Source: an uncultured Vibrio sp. (GTDB lineage Bacteria > Pseudomonadota > Gammaproteobacteria > Enterobacterales > Vibrionaceae). Taken from it: DNA of 64,000 nucleotides. The stretch's first letter is position 1. Each line of letters starts with the position of its first letter. The position numbers and the translations under genes were made by a program. This document shows, in pieces, positions 43,590 through 52,059 of the stretch. The notes below the pieces were generated by a model. It was not told where the DNA came from. It saw nothing but the letters and a program-made list of their open reading frames with translations, and did not search any database. Where the stretch lies: contig CANNGN010000003.1 of the NCBI GenBank assembly GCA_947504195.1, positions 434,001 to 498,000 on the forward strand, written 5' to 3'.

Positions 43590-43720
43590 TGCTATCTCAG
43601 AGCATTCAATGTCGTTGAGTCCGAGAAAAATAAAGTTGGTTATTGATTTTAGTCGATTACCACAATGACCAACTTCACGGCTCAAATATAGTGTTCTCGT
43701 TAAGTGCCATGCTTTTTAGG

Positions 43721-44269
43721 TCACTCTTGAAGTGTCTTCTTAACGTAGATAGCGTATCCCCATGCTAAACTGCAAACCGAAAAAAACACAATTACTATCC
43801 AAGCAATAACGATGTGTCTACCAAAAGCGATCATCCACACTCCGCTCATCACAAACAATAAACATGCCACGTATCCAAGTACCAACATCGAAGTCTGATG
43901 TCGTTTGGCACCACTAACAAAAAAAGCACGAAACCTCAGGCGATCTGATTGGTTCAAATTGACTAAGTCTTTTCGAAGCGCAAAGTAACTCACACACCAA
44001 CTCACAAGGGCCAGCAGTACCAAATACCCACATAACCAGGCGGCGTTGTTTTTCATTTCTGGGATAAGAGAAAAAAGAAAAGGTTGTCCGACGATAAGTG
44101 CGCTGAAAAAAATTCGATTCTTCCAAAGTTGTTTCTGGAATAGGCGCTTTTCGGTTACCACATCCGGTACAATGTAAGGTCGTGACCACGGGCCACTACA
44201 ATAAAACAAACGTTTCCCATCTGGAGATTCGCCGAATGCTTGTTCAGTAATATAGGTAAAGTAACTCAT
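43721..44269 (-). CDS. Hypothetical membrane protein with four TM segments
   Basis: This is a 182-residue protein not recognised as a known family. After a polar N-terminus (YITEQAFGESPDGKRLFYCS) there are four hydrophobic segments, two at about 55-95 and two at about 130-175. The N-terminal GPWSRPYIVPD stretch resembles domains in small uncharacterised vibrio membrane proteins. It stands alone on the minus strand at the border of the less conserved patch. Function unknown. Confidence 0.65.
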   Translation of the reverse strand: MSYFTYITEQAFGESPDGKRLFYCSGPWSRPYIVPDVVTEKRLFQKQLWKNRIFFSALIVGQPFLFSLIPEMKNNAAWLCGYLVLLALVSWCVSYFALRKDLVNLNQSDRLRFRAFFVSGAKRHQTSMLVLGYVACLLFVMSGVWMIAFGRHIVIAWIVIVFFSVCSLAWGYAIYVKKTLQE

Positions 44270-44466
44270 TACACTTTCCTTTGATGGTCAACACCGAGTC
44301 GATGTTCTACCAACTTGATTGTTCATAAACTATCACAACCATATGAAAATAAAAGCACATAAAAGAGAAGTATATCTCTATGCTTACAGAAAATCGAGCG
44401 GTTGCAATTAGAAGTCTCATCGACTGTCGAACCAGCTCAGCATTATTGACACCTTATCGAATCAGC

Positions 44467-44492
44467 GTACAACTATCGTTATAACAATGTAC
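44467..44492. promoter_or_regulatory. Candidate operator before the MazE-like gene
   Basis: GTACA and TGTAC form an inverted repeat around a TTATAA core, ending 17 bases before the antitoxin ATG. Toxin-antitoxin operons are normally self-repressed through such dyads. The match is short and the position may be off by one base. Confidence 0.35.
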
Positions 44493-44509
44493 CCACTCCA
44501 AGGTAATGT

Positions 44510-44764
44510 ATGCGCACACAAATTAGAAAAATAGGAAATAGCTTAGGCAACATCATTCCTGCGGCTCTTATTCGTCATTTAAACCTTGAAGAAGGCACAG
44601 AGATTAATGTCATAGAGCAAAACGGTAAGATTGTTATCGAACCCATTAAAACCAAGAAAAAGCGCTTTCCATTCAGCGAAGCAGAATTGACGGCCGAAAT
44701 GACGTCGTACACTGTTCATGCCGACGAACTAGCCGCGATTTCTAGTAAAGAGCTCGGTGAATAA
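44510..44764 (+). CDS. mazE: MazE/PemI-type antitoxin (AbrB-like)
   Basis: This 84-residue protein has an N-terminal AbrB/MazE swapped-hairpin DNA-binding domain: RKIGNSLGNIIPAALIRHLN followed by EEGTEINVIEQNGKIVIEPI. A flexible acidic tail (about 55-84) should wrap around the toxin. It should neutralise the toxin encoded immediately downstream (ATG 1 base after this stop) and repress the operon. AAGGTAA lies upstream of the ATG. It is cytoplasmic and probably labile. Confidence 0.88.
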   Translation: MRTQIRKIGNSLGNIIPAALIRHLNLEEGTEINVIEQNGKIVIEPIKTKKKRFPFSEAELTAEMTSYTVHADELAAISSKELGE

Positions 44765-45121
44765 ATGGTAAAACAGTATACACCTGAACGAAATGATATT
44801 GTTTGGATCGATTTTGAGCCAACCAAAGATAAAGAGATTGGTAAATATCGACCAGCTTTAGTGTTATCCGGTAAGGACTATAATAAGAAAAGCGGATTGC
44901 TAATCTGTTGTCCCATAAGTATCAGCATTCGCGGTACAGTAACAGAAGTTGAAGTCGACAATCTCGATAAACCATCTGTAGTCGCCGCCAGTTTGATTCA
45001 AACTTTGTCTTGGCGTGAACGTAGCGTTAAAAAGATTACCGAGGCCGAACCTAAAGTGATGAAAAATGTTCTAGTTCGGATTATTCCACTTATCGGCGCA
45101 GATACATTATTTGAAGATTAA
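44765..45121 (+). CDS. mazF: MazF/PemK-type endoribonuclease toxin
   Basis: This 118-residue toxin of the PemK/MazF family is an mRNA interferase when free of antitoxin. The family start VWIDFEPTKDKEIGKYRPAL (GxxRPxLVLS form) contains the conserved Arg, and the later NLDKPSVVAASLIQTLSWRE carries the conserved Ser/Thr-Asp region. It follows the antitoxin with no gap. An intact frame suggests an active addiction module. The cleavage motif cannot be told from sequence alone. Confidence 0.9.
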   Translation: MVKQYTPERNDIVWIDFEPTKDKEIGKYRPALVLSGKDYNKKSGLLICCPISISIRGTVTEVEVDNLDKPSVVAASLIQTLSWRERSVKKITEAEPKVMKNVLVRIIPLIGADTLFED

Positions 45122-45134
45122 TATGTCGACCCAC

Positions 45135-45192
45135 CCATACCTTGATAAACGTACGTAACCGTTATTTGATTCAATACAATTTCAAGGTATGG
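45135..45192. repeat. 11-bp inverted repeat downstream of mazF
   Basis: CCATACCTTGA and TCAAGGTATGG are perfect reverse complements separated by 36 bases, starting 13 bases after the mazF stop. It may be a terminator-like structure or the edge of a mobile cassette. It does not show a clear integron attC core. Confidence 0.5.
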
Positions 45193-45214
45193 TTGTGTTC
45201 ACAACGCTTGTTGA

Positions 45215-45315
45215 AACAACCATATATTGATATTTACTATCTGAATAATTTCAAATGGTTATAAAAAAACAACCGTATGTTGATATAACCATAAACAACC
45301 ATATATTGATATTTT
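45215..45315 (+). repeat. Three 20-bp direct repeats
   Basis: AACAACCATATATTGATAT occurs at 45215 and 45294 (identical over at least 20 bases), and a variant AACAACCGTATGTTGATAT at 45268. Spacings are 53 and 26 bases. They lie in gene-free AT-rich DNA behind the toxin gene and could be protein-binding sites or remnants of a small element. The rest of 45316-45626 shows no gene that I can recognise. Confidence 0.65.
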
Positions 45316-45626
45316 TGTGAAAAACTCTTAATTTGCTGTAAGAAACTTTCTTTCAAATCATTTAGGAAATTCTAACATGTCACGATTGTCTACCACGTAC
45401 CCCCCGAAAGTTCATTAATGTGAGGGCCACCTTTCTTCCCCTTTGACTTATGTCACTCCTAGCTAAGTTCCACCGAAAAGCAATTTAACAATCGAATATT
45501 CTAATACAGCCTATAAACTTATTTCTGAATATTTGTGTGTCAGTGATATTGCTAAATTAGCGTTCAACGGATTAGTCGTAGTAATGGAAACCAATCAAGA
45601 TAATAATTTGTAGTTAGTTAGGCAAC

Positions 45627-45875
45627 TCAATATAACTCCCAAATAAGCAAACCACTCACAGCAAGAAAAACGAGGCCACCTAATCTATGTAATAAATCTA
45701 TGTTCCAACGAGATAACAGCTTACGCCCTACGTAAACTCCGATTCATGATGTCGTAGTTAACGCTAGGGTCGCCCCCAACCAAACTAGCATCGGAACTTG
45801 AGATGCACTCATGGTTACAACGGTAAGTTGAGTTATACCTCCGAGTTCTGCAATAAACAGTATTCAAACATAGAC
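45627..45875 (-). pseudogene. Decayed UPF0016 (GDT1/MneA-type) cation exporter fragment
   Basis: Translating the minus strand from about 45857 gives FIAELGGITQL, then VWLGATLALTTTS, an in-frame TGA, then IGVYVGRKLLSRW and a hydrophobic end before the stop at 45627. This is the second half of a UPF0016 protein (manganese/calcium exporter family; Vibrio MneA belongs to it). The family signature E-x-G-D-(K/R)-(T/S) is spoiled to ELGGIT. A further stop lies in frame just upstream and the first half is absent, so it is a non-functional remnant. It lies directly downstream of the MarR/DmeF genes. Confidence 0.65.
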
Positions 45876-45916
45876 GTTGCAACGTCCGGAGAGAAGCTGA
45901 TAGGCTTCGAAATTAT

Positions 45917-46333
45917 TTAGAATTCTCTATTCATTTTCGTTAACGTTGCAATGAGCTTCTCTTCATCTTCTGACTCAACATTTATAGTTAAGTCTTTGAC
46001 TAAGTCTAGGTGGAGTTGATTATGTCTCAGGTGTATTTGTTGGCCCTTATCAGTTAATGCCACAACAATAGCTCTACGATCTTCAAGGTGAGGAAGACGT
46101 TCAATTAAGCCTGCGGTTACCAACTTATCAACCTGAACAGTAAGTGTACCTGTAGTAATACCTAGTTTGTCTGCCAACTCTTTCATTCTCATCTGTCCAT
46201 GGACACCGAGGACTTCTATGGTATGCACTTGCGCAAGAGTATAACCCGTTTCTTTTACAACTGATTGTTCCCACGAAGACATCTTGTCGTAGAATTCAGT
46301 AAGTAGCTGATTTAAGGTTTCTAGGTTTTTCAT
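45917..46333 (-). CDS. MarR-family transcriptional regulator
   Basis: This 138-residue MarR regulator has helices for dimerisation at both ends and a winged helix-turn-helix in the middle (MKELADKLGITTGTLTVQVD, then LVTAGLIERLPHLEDRRAIV with the wing DRR). Its ATG overlaps the stop of the CDF exporter gene by 4 bases on the same strand, so the two are co-transcribed and it probably controls them in response to metal or another signal. A TTTGAA-A-TTCAAA palindrome upstream of the exporter is a candidate site. No obvious Cys-based metal site. Confidence 0.88.
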   Translation of the reverse strand: MKNLETLNQLLTEFYDKMSSWEQSVVKETGYTLAQVHTIEVLGVHGQMRMKELADKLGITTGTLTVQVDKLVTAGLIERLPHLEDRRAIVVALTDKGQQIHLRHNQLHLDLVKDLTINVESEDEEKLIATLTKMNREF

Positions 46334-47211
46334 TTTTTATGCGCTTCTATGGTGAGATGATTAATCCTATCAAATCGAGATAGTTTTTGCTTAAGTTCAT
46401 CTACTGAGAAAGTATCATTTAATGATATAGTCAAGGCAGCACTGTAATGATGACCACTTATCTTCCATATATGTAAATCACTCACCTCTCCATAATGCGA
46501 TAACTCAATTAAAACTTGCTCACGGTATTCTTCTTCAATACTTTCATCTAATAGGATAGGACTTGTCTGACGAAGAAGATTGTACGTCCACTTGGAAATA
46601 ACCAGAGCACCAACCATACCCATAATTGCATCTAACCAACTCCAACCATAAAACTTACCGAATAACAGCGCTACAATGGCTAACACAGAAGTTAGCGTAT
46701 CAGCTAATACATGCAGATATGCTGCACGAAGGTTGTGATCATGATGATGGTGATGAGAATGTTCAGAGTGATGATCACTAAGAAGGAACATGCTGGCTAA
46801 GTTGACAACTAAACCAAGAAAGGCGACTAAGATAGCTTCGTTAAACTGAATAGCATGCGGATTAAATAAACGGTTCGCAGATTCAACAAACATCAGTATG
46901 GCAACAATGCCAAGAGCAAGAGCACTTGTATAACCACCGAGCACACTTACTTTTCCAGTACCAAAAGAAAATCGGCCACTGTTTTCATGCTTTTTGGCAT
47001 AACTGTAAGCAAACAAGGTGATACCAAAGGCTGCTGCATGTGTTCCCATATGCCAACCATCAGCCAACAACGCCATAGAGCCGTAAACACTACCAGCAGT
47101 GATCTCAATGAGCATGGTTATGAGTGTAAGCAATAACACATAATAAGTACGCTTTTCGCCGTGATGGTTGTGCGCAGAAAATTGATGGTGATGTTTTAGT
47201 GAAGTATCCAC
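46330..47211 (-). CDS. dmeF: CDF-family divalent cation exporter, DmeF-like (Co/Ni)
   Basis: This inner-membrane cation diffusion facilitator has about 293 residues and six membrane segments. ALLADGWHMGTHAAAFGITL carries the first half of the metal site (H..x..D/H pattern). A His-rich loop (HHSEHSHHHHHDHN) lies between TM4 and TM5, then VLADTLTSVLAIVALLF gives the second half. The C-terminal cytoplasmic domain is about 80 residues. The GW-HM-TH motif is typical of DmeF-type Co/Ni exporters. A GTG start at 47211 (VDTSLKHHHQF) follows GGAA and matches the usual N-terminus; a TTG at 47238 is the longer option. It is coupled to marR. Confidence 0.87.
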   Translation of the reverse strand: MDTSLKHHHQFSAHNHHGEKRTYYVLLLTLITMLIEITAGSVYGSMALLADGWHMGTHAAAFGITLFAYSYAKKHENSGRFSFGTGKVSVLGGYTSALALGIVAILMFVESANRLFNPHAIQFNEAILVAFLGLVVNLASMFLLSDHHSEHSHHHHHDHNLRAAYLHVLADTLTSVLAIVALLFGKFYGWSWLDAIMGMVGALVISKWTYNLLRQTSPILLDESIEEEYREQVLIELSHYGEVSDLHIWKISGHHYSAALTISLNDTFSVDELKQKLSRFDRINHLTIEAHKK

Positions 47212-47259
47212 AGTATTTCCAATTAATTTGATGACCAAACTATTTGTACATCAATGTAA

Positions 47260-47272
47260 TTTGAAATTCAAA
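47260..47272. promoter_or_regulatory. Candidate MarR operator upstream of dmeF
   Basis: TTTGAA-A-TTCAAA is a perfect 6-1-6 palindrome about 50 bases upstream of the dmeF start, of the size MarR dimers bind. An ATAGTTTG sequence is repeated on the minus strand nearby. Confidence 0.45.
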
Positions 47273-47367
47273 CTATATTAACGCGTTTATTTACTCAATC
47301 ACCACGAAACATACGAAACAAGTTTTTCCAATCCAAACTAGAGGGGGATGGAAAAAGCTATTTTTCT

Positions 47368-47691
47368 CTAACAATAAACGGGGTACTTCCGAGTTATGAA
47401 GTGCCAACTGTAAGGGTTCTGGGCAGAACAATGTTCAGTCACTTTTACCGCAGTGCTTGTTGCTGTGATCATCCCTTTTCCTCGTCCGGAAATTTATTCT
47501 GTATCGATAGACACACAAATTATTGCATTACAATCGAGTAGTGCTGCTTTCTTTTTTAGTTCATTCATCACTTGTCCTTTTAAGTATTCAAGTTTATTTA
47601 TATATGTCTGGGATAACGTTACGGGATATAAGCATCGTTGTCGCTCAAACCCTGGCTGACTATGTTTGCAGGAATTCACTGCGAACAGCAT
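47368..47691 (-). pseudogene. Interrupted YbjQ/UPF0145-like gene
   Basis: One minus-strand frame reads FERQRCLYPVTLSQTYINKL, then MNELKKKAALLDCNAIICVS and IDTE, hits TAA at 47494-47496, and continues in the same frame as ISGRGKGMITATSTAVKVTE to a stop at 47368. Read through the stop, the pattern of helix, NAI(I/V)..(S/D)xDTE, then a G-rich strand and TATSTAVKV is that of YbjQ-like (UPF0145, putative heavy-metal-binding) proteins. The TAA sits where the family usually has Tyr, one base from TAT/TAC. It is probably a recent pseudogene. Flanking bases to 47886 show nothing else clear. Confidence 0.55.
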
Positions 47692-47886
47692 TGATAAAAT
47701 GGATAACTTTTAATAGGGCTAAAGTGTATGAACAGGATGTGAATGAGTAAAAGGTCTAACACATGAAGTGGGATTTCCGAGTCCGCTATACACAGTTGGA
47801 CAAAAGCTTGTTAGTCAAATCCATTGCTCGAACTTGTCACTAGGCAATTATCATCTGGTAATTTTGCCAATGTAACAAACTACTCC

Positions 47887-47918
47887 TTGACCCATGTGTT
47901 ACAAATAGGTTGTAGAAT
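47887..47918 (+). promoter_or_regulatory. MerR-type promoter of the copper operon
   Basis: TTGACC (47887-47892) and TAGAAT (47913-47918) are separated by 20 bp. The spacer has an imperfect dyad, ACCCAT and ATAGGT around GTGTTACAA. The long spacer and ACC/GGT ends are typical of CueR-like promoters. Transcription would start just before the 37-residue peptide gene. Confidence 0.6.
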
Positions 47919-47947
47919 TAATCCAACTTGAGATTAAGGAAAGTACT

Positions 47948-48061
47948 ATGGGTTGTTGTAATAAAGCACCGAATGGGGGAAGCAATAACCTCAAGCTATT
48001 AGTAAAGGTCACACTGATTATGTTTGCGATCATTTTTTTTATAGCTTTTTTATTAGGATAA
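47948..48061 (+). CDS. 37-residue Cys-Cys membrane peptide heading the merR-copA unit
   Basis: This short gene encodes 37 residues: a polar start MGCCNKAPNGGSNN with a Cys-Cys pair, then one hydrophobic segment of about 17 residues ending in LLG. A good ribosome site AAGGAA lies 6 bases before the ATG, and the CueR-type promoter lies just upstream, so it should be the first product of the copper-induced transcript. I recognise no family. It could be a membrane-anchored copper ligand or a regulator of CopA, but this is inference from composition and place. It is too short for standard gene callers. Confidence 0.6.
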   Translation: MGCCNKAPNGGSNNLKLLVKVTLIMFAIIFFIAFLLG

Positions 48062-48115
48062 TTACCTCAGATAAATTCTACATCCGATACTTCAACACGG
48101 CCTGGAGAATTAAAT

Positions 48116-48559
48116 ATGTTAACAAAGGAAATTGCGAGAGTTGTGGGCGTTACTGCTGAAACCGTTCGCTTTTATACCAGAAGGGGTCTGCTGTCTGCCG
48201 AGAAAGACCCTAACAATGGCTATAAAATATATCAACCGAGTGCGGTAGATAGGTTACGTTTTATCACCCATGCTCGGAAAATTGGCTTTAGCTTAAATCA
48301 AATCGAAGAAATCATCGAGTACTCGCAACAAGGGAAAACGCCGTGCCCAAAAGTACGTAAAATGTTGAGTCAGAAGATATCTGAAACGAGGCAAAAAATC
48401 CTAGATTATGAAAAGCACCTTGTCTTAATGGAAGAAACTTATGCTGAATGGGAAAATGAACCCGATATGGTCCCAAACGGAAAAGCCATATGCTGCCTGA
48501 TAGAAGGTTGGTCTGATAAGCATCCATTGACTGAAGAGCCCGAGGAAAAATCATCATGA
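48116..48559 (+). CDS. MerR-family regulator of copA (CueR-like)
   Basis: This 147-residue MerR regulator has a helix-turn-helix at residues 1-22 ([20 protein letters not shown]), [19 protein letters not shown] (wing) and a dimerisation helix. The C-terminal metal region has Cys in KTPCPKV and in AICCLIEGW. The spacing resembles MerR proteins for soft metals rather than the strict CueR C-x7-C loop. It is coupled to copA by a 4-base overlap and lies behind its own likely operator, so it very probably senses Cu or Ag. Confidence 0.87.
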   Translation: MLTKEIARVVGVTAETVRFYTRRGLLSAEKDPNNGYKIYQPSAVDRLRFITHARKIGFSLNQIEEIIEYSQQGKTPCPKVRKMLSQKISETRQKILDYEKHLVLMEETYAEWENEPDMVPNGKAICCLIEGWSDKHPLTEEPEEKSS

Positions 48560-51276
48560 AAACACAAGAATTTTCTCTCACGTTATCAGGTGTCAGTTGT
48601 GGGAAGTGTGTAGCAAAAATCATTTCTGCATTAAAAGAAAGTGATCCTGATGTTTCTCTAACGATAAATGAAAGTAAAACCAAAGCCCATGTTATCACGA
48701 CACTGACACCAGAAAACACCATCAGGCTGGTCGAAAATACAGGGTATTCTGCTGCGATTCTTACTCGCCATCAATACGAAACATCGGTCGCGAACGTTGC
48801 TTGTAAAGGCTGCGCTAAAAAAATAACAAACGCAATTAAAGCCTTAGAAGCCAATGCAGATGTATCAGTAGACATTGAGGCCCAAAGGCTAGTTGTCACC
48901 AGTCATTTAAGTGGTGTCGAAATCGAAAAAGCTCTGGATGACTTGGGGTATAACGGCGAAGCCATACAACCAGAAAATGTTAAAGTTACCGCAGGTAACG
49001 TTGAAGATAGCGAACGTCAAAAGGCACAAGTCGCCGCTCACCATTCAGTAAATCTAGCATTGATGGGAGTTACGTGTGCCAGTTGCGTTAACACCATCGA
49101 GACCGCTCTTAACTCTCTGCCTGGTGTTGAATCAGTTGATATTAATTTTGCCAACCGCACCGCCTCCGTTCGGTCAGAACATTCAGTTGATTCTCTAATT
49201 CAGGTGATTCAAACGTCTGGTTATGATGCCAGTGAAATCGTCGATGAAGAAGTGGCAGGTGATGCTAAAACAGAACGAGAGGCCAAAGAATACCTGACAA
49301 AAATACAGCACTGCATTATCGGACTCGGGCTTGGCGTTCCATTAATGGGATATGGCCTGATCGGCGGCCCAATGAATGTCAACACACCATCACAACAAAT
49401 CATTTGGTTTGGCGTTGGACTGCTCACCTTTTGGATATTACTAAAAGCAGGTAAACACTTTTTCACTGGTGCATGGAAAGCATCTCAGAACCGAAATGCC
49501 AACATGGATACCCTTATCGCACTGGGTACAGGTACCGCTTGGCTGTATTCAATGATAGTGGTTATCGGACCTGAGTGGTTACCCGAAAGCGCAAGGCATC
49601 TCTACTTTGAAGCAAGCGCAATGATCATCGGCCTAATCAACTTGGGCCAAGCGCTAGAACTTAAAGCCAGAGGAAGAACATCACAGGCCATCGCACGTTT
49701 ACTTGCTTTACGAGTAAAAACGGCCATCGTCATTCGAGAAGGACAAGAAGTTTCACTTCCAATTGAACAGGTCATCGTTGGTGACAAGATTCGAGTCAGA
49801 GCAGGTGAAAAGATTCCTGTCGATGGTGTTCTGATCGAAGGCCAAACGACAATCGATGAATCGATGTTAACCGGTGAACCAATCCCAGTAGAAAAAAAAC
49901 TGGGCAGTAAAGTATCGGCAGGCACCATTAACAACCAAGGTAGCTTCGTCTTTGAAGCTCAGAACGTTGGCAGCGATACCGTTCTAGCTCACATTATCAA
50001 CATGGTCTCGAATGCTCAGAACTCAAAGCCACCAATTAGTCAATTAGCGGATAAAGTGTCGGCCATCTTTGTACCGACCGTGATGATTTTATCTATTCTT
50101 ACCGCCTTAGGTTGGTACAACTTTGGACCGCAACCCATACTTATTCATATGGTTGTTGCCGCAACTTCCGTCTTAATCATCGCGTGTCCCTGCGCTCTCG
50201 GTTTGGCCACACCAATATCAATAATGATCGGTGTCGGAAAGGCGGCTGAAATGGGTGGACTAATTCGAAACGGTGAAGCACTTCAAAGAGCAAGTGAATT
50301 GGATGTCGTTGTATTAGATAAAACTGGCACCATCACACAAGGTAAACCTGAAGTTACTCATTTTTCTACCTTTTCAGAAGATGATGTATTACCTCTGGTT
50401 GAAGCATTGGAAAAAGGGGCTAACCACCCCCTTGCTAACGCGCTAACCAGTTATGCCCAAACTCATAAGTCACCTTCTCATACTGAGCATAAGATATCCG
50501 AATTTCAATCTGTAACCGGCATGGGTGTAAAAGCCTCATACAAGGGTAAAAAGTTGTTATTAGGAAATAAAAAGCTGATGCGTCAATACGGCCTAGACAT
50601 ACAAAATACGGCTAAAGATGCGATGCTATGGGAGCAAAATGCCAATACAGTGGTGTACTTTGCAATAGATAACACCATAAAAGCTTTGTTCGGTATCAGC
50701 GACCCAATTCGAGAGGATGCACAACGTGCGATTCAGCGCTTCCATGAACAAGGGATTCGTGTCGTAATGCTCACCGGTGACAATGAAAACACAGCAAAAT
50801 CCGTCGCCAGTCTTGCGAACATCGACGAGTTCTACGCAGGATTGATGCCCGAAGACAAACTCCGTTGGATCAAAGAACTACAGAATAAAGGAAAGGTCGT
50901 CGGGATGGTCGGTGATGGCATTAATGACGCTCCTGCACTTGCTCAATCCGATGTCGGCTTTGCCATCGGCAGTGGCACAGATGTGGCGATTGAAAGCGCT
51001 GATATCACCTTAATGAGAAGCTCTTTGCATGGAGTGTCTGATGTGATCGATATTAGCAGCGCAACCATGAAAAACATCAAACAAAACTTGTTGGGAGCAT
51101 TTTTATATAACAGCTTAGGGATCCCTATTGCGGCTGGGTTACTCTTCCCATTTACCGGCTGGCTTCTCAGCCCGATAATAGCCGGAGCAGCCATGTCTTT
51201 ATCGTCGGTTACGGTCGTCACTAACGCGAATCGCCTGCGTTTATATGTGCCAAAGCAAGCCAAAGTTGGAGGTTAA
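48556..51276 (+). CDS. copA: Copper-translocating P1B-type ATPase with three HMA domains
   Basis: This inner-membrane ATPase of 906 residues exports Cu(I) from the cytoplasm. Three N-terminal heavy-metal-associated domains carry Cys15/Cys18 (CGKC), Cys83/Cys86 (CKGC) and Cys174/Cys177 (CASC). Eight membrane segments follow, with the Cu(I) motif CPC at 544-546. The phosphorylation site is DKTGT at 588-592, MLTGDN and the hinge [16 protein letters not shown] come later, and TGE is in DESMLTGEP. Many CopA proteins have one or two HMA domains, so three is on the high side. The 4-base overlap with merR and the SD-preceded micro-gene just after it make one operon. Confidence 0.95.
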   Translation: MKTQEFSLTLSGVSCGKCVAKIISALKESDPDVSLTINESKTKAHVITTLTPENTIRLVENTGYSAAILTRHQYETSVANVACKGCAKKITNAIKALEANADVSVDIEAQRLVVTSHLSGVEIEKALDDLGYNGEAIQPENVKVTAGNVEDSERQKAQVAAHHSVNLALMGVTCASCVNTIETALNSLPGVESVDINFANRTASVRSEHSVDSLIQVIQTSGYDASEIVDEEVAGDAKTEREAKEYLTKIQHCIIGLGLGVPLMGYGLIGGPMNVNTPSQQIIWFGVGLLTFWILLKAGKHFFTGAWKASQNRNANMDTLIALGTGTAWLYSMIVVIGPEWLPESARHLYFEASAMIIGLINLGQALELKARGRTSQAIARLLALRVKTAIVIREGQEVSLPIEQVIVGDKIRVRAGEKIPVDGVLIEGQTTIDESMLTGEPIPVEKKLGSKVSAGTINNQGSFVFEAQNVGSDTVLAHIINMVSNAQNSKPPISQLADKVSAIFVPTVMILSILTALGWYNFGPQPILIHMVVAATSVLIIACPCALGLATPISIMIGVGKAAEMGGLIRNGEALQRASELDVVVLDKTGTITQGKPEVTHFSTFSEDDVLPLVEALEKGANHPLANALTSYAQTHKSPSHTEHKISEFQSVTGMGVKASYKGKKLLLGNKKLMRQYGLDIQNTAKDAMLWEQNANTVVYFAIDNTIKALFGISDPIREDAQRAIQRFHEQGIRVVMLTGDNENTAKSVASLANIDEFYAGLMPEDKLRWIKELQNKGKVVGMVGDGINDAPALAQSDVGFAIGSGTDVAIESADITLMRSSLHGVSDVIDISSATMKNIKQNLLGAFLYNSLGIPIAAGLLFPFTGWLLSPIIAGAAMSLSSVTVVTNANRLRLYVPKQAKVGG

Positions 51277-51277
51277 C

Positions 51278-51343
51278 ATGTTGGTAAATATCATAGGGAT
51301 CGTTACTATTTTACTTATCATTTGGTGGTTTTGGGGTAAATAG
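51278..51343 (+). CDS. 21-residue membrane micro-protein after copA
   Basis: A 21-codon frame starts 1 base after the copA stop. GGAGGT at the end of copA forms a near-perfect ribosome site 5 bases before the ATG. The peptide is a single membrane helix with a Trp-rich end (LLIIWWFWGK). It looks like the N-terminal anchor of membrane-bound cupredoxin-like proteins found near copA in related bacteria, so it is either a genuine micro-protein or the truncated remnant of such a gene. No continuation is visible downstream before the hairpin. Confidence 0.5.
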   Translation: MLVNIIGIVTILLIIWWFWGK

Positions 51344-51364
51344 ACCGTCAGCGATACCGCCAGC

Positions 51365-51402
51365 AACAGAGCGACTTGGAATCGAACACAAGCGCTCTGT
51401 TT
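51365..51402. terminator. Terminator hairpin between converging copA operon and DUF2231 gene
   Basis: AACAGAGCG pairs perfectly with CGCTCTGTT (9 bp), with inner CTTG/CAAG, 21 bases after the micro-gene stop. Confidence 0.75.
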
Positions 51403-51407
51403 AAGCC

Positions 51408-52040
51408 CTAATGGTGATGGTCATCGTTATGATGGTGATTATGTTGCTCTGTACTCTCAACTTTATTCTCAATAGATTGTTGTTCTATCTTATTCTTATG
51501 CGCATTGTTTGGTTCATCTAGAGCCATTTCATCCATTCTTTTTTCATGTAAATGGCTGTCAGTAGCATCCCCCATATCATGATGATGATCTGAACTGTTC
51601 GCCTCCGGTAAACTTAGTACTCCTAAACCATACCTATAAACCAGGTCGCCACCCTTATACGCTGTTACTGTGACTAGCCCCCACGATAAAACTAAAACTA
51701 CACCGATAGGGAATAAGTATTTCTTTTTTAAAATTAAACTCAGTGTCGCCCCTAAAACAAAAACAAACGAAGTAATCAAAGCCCAATGTTGGTGATTTGA
51801 CATCGCGGCGTGCGACACAGAGTCGTGTGTTACTGTGTTATAAGCATGATACCCAGTTAGCACAGTTGAGAATATGGCCAAAATACCTAAGATGTGAATC
51901 CATTTTCGAGTAAACCATAACGGACTAACATCGCTTGGTGCCTTTATCCAAATAATGCACTGAATGACGCCCGAGAGAGTTAATAACGTTACAGTAAAAT
52001 GAACAAAAATTGGGTGCCAGTTCGGAATAATTTCAAACAT
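51408..52040 (-). CDS. DUF2231-type membrane protein with His-rich tail
   Basis: This 210-residue protein has four membrane segments in residues 1-140, beginning PNWHPIFVHFTVTLLTLSGV, the DUF2231 pattern with conserved His residues. The hydrophilic tail of about 70 residues is rich in His, Asp, Glu and Met (SSDHHHDMGDATDSHLHEK) and ends in HNHHHNDDHHH. Relatives occur in copper resistance loci and may bind haem or metal; the His tail strongly suggests metal binding. AAGGAG precedes the ATG. It follows DUF411 with a 19-base gap. Confidence 0.8.
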   Translation of the reverse strand: MFEIIPNWHPIFVHFTVTLLTLSGVIQCIIWIKAPSDVSPLWFTRKWIHILGILAIFSTVLTGYHAYNTVTHDSVSHAAMSNHQHWALITSFVFVLGATLSLILKKKYLFPIGVVLVLSWGLVTVTAYKGGDLVYRYGLGVLSLPEANSSDHHHDMGDATDSHLHEKRMDEMALDEPNNAHKNKIEQQSIENKVESTEQHNHHHNDDHHH

Positions 52041-52059
52041 AAACGCTCCTTTTTAAATT

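Noticed and set aside
45135..45320. Integron attC site after mazF
   Set aside because: The inverted repeats lack the paired GTTRRRY/RYYYAAC core boxes expected of attC.
47453..47750. Plus-strand open frames between dmeF and the copper operon
   Set aside because: They run opposite the decayed YbjQ-like frame and have no ribosome site or similarity.
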